Below are positions 55,387 through 64,000 of a DNA stretch of 64,000 nt, one piece after another. The translations under genes and the position numbers were made by a program. Origin of the DNA: Polyporus tsugae (Eukaryota > Basidiomycota > Agaricomycetes > Polyporales > Polyporaceae); the NCBI GenBank assembly GCA_024305745.1, contig JAHRBS010000010.1, positions 689,501 through 753,500 on the forward strand. Reading direction: 5' to 3'. Positions within the stretch are counted from its first letter, which is position 1. Each line of letters starts with the position of its first letter. The notes beneath the pieces were generated by a model. The model had not been told where the DNA came from. It did not search any database and worked only from the letters and a program-made list of their open reading frames with translations.

Positions 55387-57801
55387 TTACTCAAAGCGAT
55401 AGTCATCGGTGACGCCCTTCCACAACGTCCTGCAATCCACCGACGCATTCAGTCGGGACGCGAGCAGGAACGCTCCGCTCAGTTTCCTACACGCGAACGT
55501 AGTGGCGACAATCAGCGCATGTAAATCCGCCAGCCAGACCATCACGACGCACCTGTTGAGACTGTACGTCTCCCTCGGCGGCGGCGTCAGCCGATGCTGC
55601 AGCATCACAGGGATCTGCGCTCTGATCTCCGCCGTAATGTCCCCCCACGCCGATCCGCGCCCGAACCGGAACGGCTGCGCCGTCCCCGCCCTGAACGGCG
55701 TCCCGAGCAGGACCATCGACCGGACGTGCGCGTCCAGCATCAGGTCGTTCTCCTCGCCCGTCAGGTACCCGAGCTTGCGGCTCCACTCAATGCACGCGTC
55801 GCGGTCCTCGGCGACAGCGGCAGAGAGGAGACGCAGCCAGCCGTCGATGAACGCCTTCGAGTACTCGCGCGTCGCGCCGAAGTCGACGAGCTCCACCTTA
55901 CGCGTGCGCGCGTTCCAGAGGAAGTTCGTCCAGTTCGGGTCCGTTTGCATCAGCCGGAGGACGAACAGCTCGCGCAGGCAGAGGTCTACGACCCGTGCGG
56001 CAATCTACGAGGAGGTCCAGGTCAAAGAGGATCGGCTTCAGTTTTGGTCCCGTGCTGTGCAAGGGGATGACACTCACGTCGTCACGGTCGCGCTGCGAGA
56101 GTTTGCTGATGACCGACCCGCCAACGCTGACGCCGTCCATCCTCTCCATCACGAGCACGGTCTTCGTGCTCCCTTCCCATACCCACGGCACCTTGAATCG
56201 TTCATCCCGCACAAGGCCCTCTCGGAACCGCCGCAAGAAGGTCGCCTCGCGTGAGTAGTCGCACTCTTCCGCCAACTCCTCCTTCATCACCTGGATCGTC
56301 CGCTCGAGGAACAGACCCGGTGGTAGGAGGCGGCCGGCGGTGAGGATCATCTTGACGTAGCCGATGTCACTGTTGATTGAGTTGACGATGTTCGGGAACT
56401 GGACCTTGACCGCGACCGGCTCAGGCTTTCCCGTGGGCGACGCGGAGGCGGCAAGGACGGCGCAGTGCACCTGGCCGATGGATGCGGCAGCGAAGGGGAG
56501 GCGGTCGAAGGATTCGAAGTTGGACATCCACGAGGGGCCGAGGGAGTCCTGCATAACTTTCTGCAGGGCGTATTGTGTTAAAACGCGGCTGACGTGATGA
56601 CTTGGCCAGGCGGGCTATTCTGACTGACCTCCATCTGCCAGTCCGGCATGTAGTGTGCGCTGTCCTGCACGCGACGGAATAAGTCCTCTACCTCTGGTGG
56701 AAGGACATGGCTGTCTTGCGCACGAAGAACCATCAGCGCCTGGAATATCGCGTAGAGCCATTTTATACAGACCTTGTATGCTCATGAACTGGCCAAGCTT
56801 CAGTGCCGCACCGCGCATCTGGGTCAACTTGGAGACGAGACGCTTGATATTACCCTCGGTCAACATGAGCGAAGGTGCTACGTTCTCGTCCGAGCTACTG
56901 GTTGAGCGGCGAACAAGTTCAGAAGTCATTCCATACCCCAGCGACGCAGCAAGACCTGTGGGCAAAACAAATTATCCACTGGGCGGGCCAAATGATGCTC
57001 GTACATGTGCACCTCCGTAATGGAATAGACGACCTATTCGCGACGACGGCACTTTGGATGACTGAAGGGTCCGGGTTTTTGGCGGGTCAAGCACGATTGT
57101 CTTGTCCTTATCACTGTAAGAGACCGAGATGGAGGATACGGATGAAGTCGAGACACACCTCTGTTTCTGGTATGTCCATGCTCGCGGAAATATCTCCAAC
57201 CAGAGGAACCTCGGGCCTCTCCATCTCCATCTCCACCGAGGGCGAAACATATGGAAGACGGGAGGTCTGCGCGCTTGGCGTTTGGTCGACTCCTGAGAAA
57301 TACGACGCCGGTTCAAGACTTTTATGCAATCCCGGTGCTTGAGGGGAAGGGGGCACTCTGCGCTCAGAGGTCAACCGGTTGGCATTCTGGAGAGATGCTT
57401 GAGGGGTGAACTAGCGAAGCGATGTGAAACAAGTTCTCGTCGCATTCAAAAGTACATGCGCTCACCTGTAAATCCAATGCGTCTCGAGTAGAACGAGCCT
57501 GCTCTGTTGGAAGCGGGACACTTGGAGGGATGCTACATGGTTGGGACACGCTATTCCTCTCCTGAACGAGTGAAGAGTGTGCAGCCTCCGCAGTGACCAG
57601 TCCTGGTTTGAGGATGATCCTCCCGCTGGGGTCGGCGTCCGGGTATGATTCATCTCTCTTCCGCTTTCGAGACAGGCCCTCCGCACCGAGTAGGCCGCCA
57701 GTCCTTGCCAGCTGTGCGGCACGTATCTGCGCGGAGTGGGAGATAATGTCGACGAGGGAGCTCGCGACACAGAGCCAGTTGTATGCAGGTCCAGGGGGCA
57801 T
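55387..57801 (-). CDS. COQ8: Atypical kinase COQ8 (ABC1/ADCK family)
   Basis: Mitochondrial ATPase/kinase-like protein required for coenzyme Q biosynthesis. Eight exons (57466-57801, 57157-57410, 57013-57113, 56773-56955, 56629-56714, 56078-56560, 55553-56004, 55387-55486) give 664 residues. The KxGQ motif is in GAALKLGQFMSIQDSH, preceded by the family signature KVPSSRIGRLFHYGGLAASL. The A-rich nucleotide loop is FAAASIGQVHCAV, the ATP-site Lys is in VAVKVQFP, and the C-lobe has MQTDPNWTNFLWNARTRKVE and LVDFGATREYSKAF (DFG). The N-terminal ~200 residues are variable with KRKRDES-type sequence and an amphipathic start. It is divergent from the phosphatase gene, whose shared gap holds two ACGCGT boxes (57976 and 58000). 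Confidence 0.93.
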
Positions 57802-58085
57802 CGGGTCGTTCGAGGGGGATATTCAGCAGACTGCAGAGGACATAGCGGGATGGGTGTGAGTACTTGAGTAAGTATACGCAGGCGTCGTGTGCCGAGTCGT
57901 GCGCCGCGACGCGCGAAGCTGTCAGTAGTAAGTAGGCACTGTACCGCTCAGAATTGAGACAGGCTCAGCCAGGGAACGCGTCATGACCGGTGACACCGTA
58001 CGCGTGGGCACCTCAACGTAAGCAGTTACTAGTTACTAGCCGTAGCCTGTCAGTGCGTCCGGTTGCACAAGTTGCAGACATAGAC

Positions 58086-59091
58086 ATGGCTTCCGCGACT
58101 CAGAAACGCATATACCTCACTAGACACGCGGAAGCCGAGCATAAGTCGGTCCATTTCTTCCTCTTTCATCCCTCCTTTTCTAACACAACCCGCTCGCACT
58201 GCCCCTGCAGTGTAACCGAAGACTGGACGAGTCAGTCCCACCCATCGTTCACGTTCAGCGTTCAAACCCAACGATAACCCTTAAGCTTACGCATTCGCAC
58301 AGTCCACGATGCCCCGCTCACCTTCCGCGGCCGCCAACAGGCCGCGTCGTTGAACCAAACAACCAAGGACACCATCCAGTCCTCCACTGACCTACTCGTT
58401 ACCAGCGGTCTCCGCCGCACGCTCTCCACGACCATCACCGGATACCCCGCACTCAGGAAACGCTTGGATACCGAAGGGAAGCCCATCGTCATCCTCCCGC
58501 AACTGCAGGAAGTCAATGATCTTCCCTGCGACACCGGCTCCGTACGTCCCTCCTCGTCTATGTTCCCCGCTCATGCTACCCCGCATCCCGAACCACATCT
58601 TCCGTTCCCACATCCACTAACCCCCCTTCCCCTTCCCCTTCCCCTTCCCCTTCCCCCATCCTCCACACCCACACCCTCCAATCGACACATCGCGAAACCA
58701 GGCCCGCCAAGTCCTCGAAGCCGATCCCGAGTACGCCGGGCTCGACTTCTCTCTACTCAAGCCCGAGTGGACGTCCAAAGCCGGCTTCTACGCCGCGACC
58801 GAGGACGCGATCTGCGCGCGTGCGCGTTGGGTCCGCCGCTGGCTCCGTGTCCGCCCCGAGCAGCGCATCGCCGTCGTCTCCCACGGCGACTTCCTCCGCT
58901 ACCTCACCCGCGGTTACAACACGCACGAGCCTTGGGCCAACGTCGAGGTCCGTGAGTACATGTTCGCCGTCGACGAGACCGATGACGCAGATGGTGAGGC
59001 GTGGCTTGTGCCTGTGCCTGTGGAGCAGGCCGTCCCCGTCCCCGTCGAGGGTCAGTCGGAGCCGACGTCTTCGGAGCGGGTAGGGTTGTAG
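58086..59091 (+). CDS. Histidine-phosphatase (phosphoglycerate-mutase-like) family protein
   Basis: Cytosolic phosphatase of the RHG superfamily; the substrate is unknown. Four exons (58086-58144, 58211-58230, 58303-58541, 58702-59091) give 235 residues. The catalytic motif is IYLTRHAEAEHN near the start. DAPLTFRGRQQAASL and LLVTSGLRRTLSTTI carry the phosphate-pocket Arg. LPQLQEVNDLPCDTGS and RIAVVSHGDFLRYLTRG carry the second catalytic His. Exon 2 is only 20 nt. Intron 3 holds a CCCCTT-type microsatellite (about 58621-58656). The sequence resembles the fungal YOR283W/Pmu1-like group more than glycolytic mutase, but this is judged by eye. Confidence 0.88.
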
Positions 59092-59632
59092 CTTTCAGAT
59101 GGTGGAAGACCATCAGATTCTTTGTGCCGGTGCCCCCCGGTGTACTGGTGTGCCTACTGCCGGTTGTGGAGTGCAAACCTTCAGCACGGGTACGGTTTTG
59201 CGCGTATATACATAATATGTCCATGGAGGAGCAGTACTACAATGCGAGTGCTAGACGTGACGCAACAGCAGAGCATTAAATTAGAGGATATAATACAGTA
59301 TTCTGTTGGTGATCGTACACGAGTCGAACGTGTCCGGTAATCGGGTGCAGGGATGATGAGAGTTCGGAGTGCTAATGCGAGCGCAAATGCAGAGCTCAGT
59401 GACAGTACTAATGCGAGCGTGCGTGCGGAAAGCGAAAGAGTATGTACAACTGGAAGCGTGGTCGGAACACTATGGAGTAATATAACAAAGCGGGTGCGAA
59501 GGTATAGGGCCGGTACGTGGACGCACCTAGCTATGGCTCTTGGTAGTTGGTAGGCATGATAAATAAATACTAGCATCCTCTCCTCTTCTCCTCTTTCACA
59601 TTCTCACCTTCCCTCCCCTGCAACAGTCATTT

Positions 59633-61818
59633 TCACCCGAGCTTCCCCTGCTGAATCGCCTGGCGAATCGGATTTGACTCCTTCGGAATCGCTCCAGACT
59701 TCTCCAGCCGGTCAAAGAGCACGAACAGCTTCTCCGCCTCACGCTCCTTCTCCTCGTCAGTCATCTCGATCTCAGGCGCTGGCTTCTCGGCTACACCTGT
59801 GATGGGGTTTATCGGGACACCGTCCGCTGTTGCTGTGGGAGCGGAAGCGCTCGACCCGGCGGGCGGAGGGGGTGCGGACATGATGCCTTTGTTGAAGAGG
59901 AAGCCGGCAACGTTTCCGTAACCCACATATGACGCGAGTATGCTCCCTACAAATATGTAAAGCGCACATGTTGGCAATCCAGATCAGGGAAAAAAGAGAT
60001 ATATCAACGCACCATCAGAGTCGCAGATAGCGTAGAGCATCTCCCCGGTTGCGTTCTTCAGCTTCGCATGGTGGACGCTCGCCAACGACCTCAGCAGTCT
60101 GCCCAACAGATCCGCCCTGCCTTCCAATGGACTTGTCCTGTCCAGGTCCTCTGGCAAGAGCCACTGACGCATTCGAGTCCTTGAGCCCTCATCCGCCTGA
60201 CAGAGCTTCGTGAGAAGTACAACGAGGGGCGCCATCACATCATCTAAGGACTGGTCCATCTCCCGCATACACCGCTGACGCACACTCACGTCGTCAGGGT
60301 CAATGACGTCAGGCATGTAGTGGTTAAGCGAAACGTCGAGTAGGTCGTATGCCCGTAGCAAGACGTCGACGGGCGTGGAGGACGCGTGGGGGGATGAAGA
60401 ACGGGACAACGATCGCCGACCAACGGAGAGCGCGGACCAAGCGCGGTCAAACGCGCCAGGCTTGAGGTCCTTCGCTGGGCCAGTGGTCGGAGAGCCAGCG
60501 CGACTGCTACTAGAGGAACGCGAAGCCTTGCTGGTGCTCGTTTGGCTGGAGGAAGACTCGAATGAGCCGACAGGCTTCGGGGTAGAGGAAGGAGATATCT
60601 TGGCCGGAGGAAGCCAGAGGGTCCGCAGCGAGGAGGATACGGGGATAGTAATCAGGGCATGAATGACATGCGTCATGGGTGCAGTGAGGGGAGCAGGGAA
60701 GGACGGGGGCAAAGTGTTGAACGCCCGCAGAAGAGGGAGAAGGATCCTAGAGCGGGAAGATGTCGATATGCGCGCATCGAAAATGCTACACAGAGGAAAC
60801 GCACCCATCCAAACGGTCACTCCAACAGTCGCCCATTACTTTAGTTTCATTAGAATCAGGGTCGTCAAGAAGCTAGACCTAGGTGAGCTAGGAGTAACGT
60901 CAGAATGAGAGTGTCGGACGCGTACCTTGGGATAGTGTAACAACAAATTAAAAGTGAATTTGAGTAGGTCGGTCATGGCTTCGCGTGAAAACTTTGCGCC
61001 AGAAAGAATTGCTCGCGATAGCAGATCGAGCTTGTTTCCGATGAGCTCGATGATGCTAGGAGACTTGGCCTCGACGAGGGACCGGATGAAGGGGGCTGCG
61101 GAGGACATGGACACGGTGGACAAGAAGAGGATGCGGGAGGCGAGGAATATGCGCTCTGGAATGGTAGATTTCTGACAGGAAAAAGGATTAGGGGAAACGT
61201 CTGGACAAGATGATTGGGGACAGACCTCAAGCAACTCTACGGCGAAATCGCCACCGCCGACCTGCTTCTCTATGAGCGTTACGCGAGCGTGATCGACGAG
61301 AAGCAGAGCATTGGCGATGCAGCGAAGGGCTTCGTTTGACGCGTCTGGAACATCCTTGTAGGTATAATACAAGGACAGGAGAGCGGATAGATTTGCAGGG
61401 GTGGCAATGATCTCTGAGCCTGCGGGATTCTTGCCTAAGGACTTGACGGCCTGAAGAGCGGGGGGAGCATCTGAGGAAGGAGATGTGTGTGTAAGGGATC
61501 GGGTGGTCGGAGTTGAGAGACGGCAAGCGCGGGGGGGGAGGGAAGCGAACCTTTGGAAGAGAGCCTCCTCTTTGAGGAATTGCTATTTGGCTTTGCGAGG
61601 TCGTCTATGATTACTTGAATCAAATCGCGACGTTTTGCGTCATCAATGGTGAGTGGAGGAGCTAAGAAACGGAAAGGAGGGATGAGCGGGAGGAGGGAGA
61701 AGGAAGCGGAGATAGAACAAGGCTTCGCACCGTCTGTGATGGACTGAAGAACGGCAGCGACCTGGGAGCGTGAGGAGGAGGAGGAGAGGGCGGTATATGC
61801 GTCAAGATAATTGGACAT
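59633..61818 (-). CDS. RIC8: RIC8/synembryn, G-alpha chaperone and exchange factor
   Basis: Folds heterotrimeric G-protein alpha subunits and promotes their GDP/GTP exchange. Seven exons (61731-61818, 61551-61661, 61226-61470, 60926-61171, 60805-60872, 60013-60746, 59633-59946) give 601 residues. It is an all-helical armadillo-like protein: LLSLYYTYKDVPDASNEALR with CIANALLLVDHARVTLIE, then ERIFLASRILFLSTVSMSSA, and the diagnostic C-terminal LASVHHAKLKNATGEMLYAI continuing through SILASYVGYGNVAGFLFNKG. A Ser-rich insert (SSSQTSTSKASRSSSSSRAG) interrupts the middle. The tail has EEKEREAEKLFVLFDRLEKS. It is convergent with the phosphatase gene. Confidence 0.93.
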
Positions 61819-62472
61819 GGGCGAAGTGATGTGGCAGGAGTAAGGGCGGGGCGAGGATAAGGAGGAGGTAGGATGAGAAGACCACGGCAAAGAGCGGAGG
61901 AGTTGTGCAGAGGCTGGCGGGGGTCGTGTGTCGTGAAGAGATTTGCGTGGAGGCTCGTGAGAGATGGTGGGCGCAGGAAGGAGAAGAGGAGAGGGGCCCT
62001 GATGGTAACCAGATAAGTAGCTGACAACCTGAACCTCCTCTTCAAGTAAGTACTCCCAGTCTCAAATCGCAAATCCGGCCCATCCCGTTCCGGTCCGGCT
62101 CCTCCCCCTCCGTCCCCGGATACACAGCCACCGGCACACTTACTTACGTTGACAACGCCGACGAGCCATGATATGATATTCCCGTCTTGCAACTTGCACT
62201 TGCCTTTAGCCATAAGTACATTGTTTCCTACCACACCACTTCTTGTACTTGGACACTCGTCCCAACCATAGCCACCTCAACGCGTGAACGTCTGCCTGCA
62301 CCGAGACAAGCTCCTATTTACGCCGCCTTGATCGAATAGCGTGTGTCATAACATCTCGTCCAGGCATAATTGTCTTGAGCATGAAACGTCTCGAACAGCG
62401 CCGTCCACTCTCCTCCACTTCGGCCACCTCGTGACCTGAGCGAGAAACTCGAAGCTGCCCTCCCGCTCGCAA
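61819..62472. other. Intergenic region between RIC8 and MED10
   Basis: The upstream region of RIC8 and the 3' flank of MED10. The minus-strand ORF 61662-62234 overlaps RIC8 exon 1 in another frame and is Pro/Ser-rich low complexity. No separate gene is supported. Confidence 0.4.
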
Positions 62473-63376
62473 TTAAGCCCCGTTCGGAAGTCCGTTTATA
62501 TGCCCGCTCGGCCCAGACAACCCATCTTCCTCCATCTTGATCCCATGCGTCCCCGCAGCAGTCAGCATCGCCGACCCCATGAGATGCTCTCCCAGGTCTG
62601 GGAAGTTTTGCACCAGTGCCTCGTCCAGCATCCTCCTGTACGACTGCACACAAAACAGTCTTTATTAGCCACATACTTCCCAAACATGTCCGCCCCCAGC
62701 AACCAAACCGTCACGACGGAACTAGGCGGGTAGGAGCGCTTACTTCGATCGCGTGTATCTTCCCGTTCATGAACTGGTTTTCCGTCGCCGCCCGCTCCAG
62801 CCGTTCTTTGGTGAGCAACATCGGATTCCGCGAGTTGTCGATGTCCGCCAGGACCTGCAGAGGCACCCTCGTCGTGATTGTCTCCGACATCTTCTCGAGC
62901 ATGCCCAGCGATTCGATGACGTGATTTCTGGGACCATGGATATCGCCAACGCCACCGTCAGCAACGAGCAAGTAGACACGCCGACACACCAGGCAAGGAA
63001 GATGGACGGACTGGGACTGGGGGCGCAATCGACGGCAACGAACAAGCCCGAGACCGCCGTTCATGAGCATTAATCAGGCGGAGCTTTCGTTCTTGTCCGT
63101 CAATCAAGACAGGGGGCACGAGGATGGCTGCGAGAGGCTCAACTTCGAGTAAGTTACTCACACTCGGGCACCGACGTTCTTTCCGTTCCCCGGCTTGTCC
63201 TTCTCCTTCGTCAAGTCACTCACGACCGTGATCCCTAGGTCGTAGAGCTTCTGTGCGAGATTGAGGAGCTCGATCTCCAGGTCGCCCTGCGGCCCTGGGG
63301 GTGGAGGCGACTCCGACTCGCGCGGACTGTCCGGAGCCTGAGGAACGGGGGCGGAGACTGGAGTGGGTGTAGACAT
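62473..63376 (-). CDS. MED10: Mediator complex subunit 10 (Nut2)
   Basis: Middle-module Mediator subunit. Three exons (63162-63376, 62744-62927, 62473-62643) give 189 residues. After a Pro-rich start (MSTPTPVSAPVPQAPDSP) the domain reads DLEIELLNLAQKLYDLGITV, VNHVIESLGMLEKMSETITT, VPLQVLADIDNSRNPMLLTK, NQFMNGKIHAIESYRRMLDE and NFPDLGEHL, which is diagnostic. The start at 63376 was preferred over an in-frame ATG at 63391 (MARNI). Intron 1 is 234 nt, longer than usual. MED14 lies 10 kb away on the same strand. Confidence 0.92.
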
Positions 63377-63880
63377 GATGTTACGGGCCATGGCTGAGAA
63401 GGACGGCAACTATTATTTGGGAACTGGCTCGCCGGCAAAGTGTGCGACGCTGGTCGACTCGGAGTCGGAAGAGGGAACAAGACCCTTTAGACGCTCGGCC
63501 CTGGCCCATCTAGATCTGCCGCGGGCGATACTCATGATACTCAACGCCGCGCGACTCATGCCATGACCTTCTTACTTCGCTCCGCTCAAGGGCCGAAGGA
63601 ACAAAATAAGCCTCCGACGGAGTGAGTGCTGCTTGTCTTGTTATTTCTATGATATTTACTATGTATAAATAGCTCTGTTTCAGAGGCAGGGTGTTGTCTG
63701 CGATAGTAGGACGTTCGTTTCGTTCACGAGCCGATTCCTAAGATACTACCTGCTGTCCGTTAAAGTTGTAACATACGACAAAAAATTCGACCCAGGAGAA
63801 TTGCATGGAGGATATCTGGATGAGTCAACTAGCATATGCATTTGCAAACTTCTCAAAGCGTCTTCACGGTGAAGACATGT
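63377..63880. other. Upstream flank of MED10, no gene seen
   Basis: About 500 bp. The small plus ORF 63363-63566 overlaps the MED10 start in another frame and looks like chance. From 63,640 the sequence is AT-richer and probably holds the MED10 promoter and the 3' flank of the next gene. Confidence 0.35.
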
Positions 63881-64000
63881 TCAGAAGCTCGGAACCGGTT
63901 CACGATGTGGCGTCGTGAGCCTTGTGGGGACGATGATGCGGACGATGTGGTCCACCGGCTCCTGGGATGCTTGCTGATGCTTGGAGGACCGCGGATGGAC
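63881..64000 (-). CDS. Possible 3' end of a gene running off the window
   Basis: On the minus strand an open frame enters from the window edge and ends EPVDHIVRIIVPTRLTTPHR followed by EPVPSF and TGA (63883-63881). The composition is coding-like, but only 39 codons are visible and there is no recognisable motif. Another frame is also open here, so the call is weak. Confidence 0.25.
   Translation of the reverse strand, partial: VHPRSSKHQQASQEPVDHIVRIIVPTRLTTPHREPVPSF

Noticed and set aside
59305..59340. A T-arm-like stem on the minus strand (ACACG, TTCGACT loop, CGTGT) followed by a possible acceptor end
   Set aside because: No matching 5' acceptor strand, A-box or anticodon arm could be found upstream at the right distance, so it is not a tRNA gene.
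1..64000. CRISPR arrays, bacterial operons, ribosomal RNA genes
   Set aside because: No regularly spaced repeats, Shine-Dalgarno-led operons or rRNA-like sequence seen; spliceosomal introns throughout show a eukaryotic nuclear genome.

Overview
The window reads as nuclear DNA of a basidiomycete fungus, most likely an agaricomycete. Genes carry many short (about 50-70 nt) GT-AG introns, the proteins are fungal, and the left part holds chromodomain Ty3/gypsy retrotransposons and a TET/JBP-type dioxygenase gene, a combination typical of Agaricomycotina. I cannot name the species. I re-derived exon-intron structures by eye; for eleven genes the summed exon length is a multiple of three with no internal stop, which supports those models.

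Positions 1-27,300 form an AT-richer, repeat-rich island. In order it holds: an intact-looking 9-exon TET/JBP-like 2OG-Fe(II) oxygenase gene (1003-3015, minus); a multi-exon gene of unknown function (about 4990-6140, plus); a decayed multi-exon gene (8253-9475, minus) abutted by a Ty3/gypsy element in minus orientation (9488-15867); a small TIR element (16450-17089) lying between the two displaced ends of a second, hAT-like element; a complete but decayed Ty3/gypsy element with a 5-bp target duplication (18303-25224, plus); an orphan ORF (25241-26395); and a MITE-like inverted repeat. Both Ty3 elements appear to use Tf1-type self-priming instead of a tRNA primer. Both have lost catalytic Asp residues of reverse transcriptase and integrase through Asp-to-Asn changes that fit CpG deamination.

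Positions 27,361-64,000 are gene-dense and conserved: CCT2 chaperonin subunit (-), PMT2-type O-mannosyltransferase (+), cyclin C (-), mitochondrial malate dehydrogenase (+), TSR2 (-), NSE3 (-), GRC3 (+), an SH3/Ras-association protein (+), MED14 (-), a CPA2-type cation/H+ antiporter (+), COQ8 (-), a histidine-phosphatase protein (+), RIC8 (-), MED10 (-) and the tail of one more gene. Five head-to-head pairs share intergenic promoters of about 180-320 bp. Three genes belong to Mediator or its kinase module (cyclin C, MED14, MED10); the others cover protein folding, secretion, TCA cycle, ribosome maturation, genome maintenance, ubiquinone synthesis and G-protein signalling. They form no single pathway.

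The most notable observations are the two self-priming retrotransposons, their CpG-type inactivation close to a putative 5-methylcytosine oxygenase gene, the inversion-split hAT-like element, and a 6-nt microexon in malate dehydrogenase.
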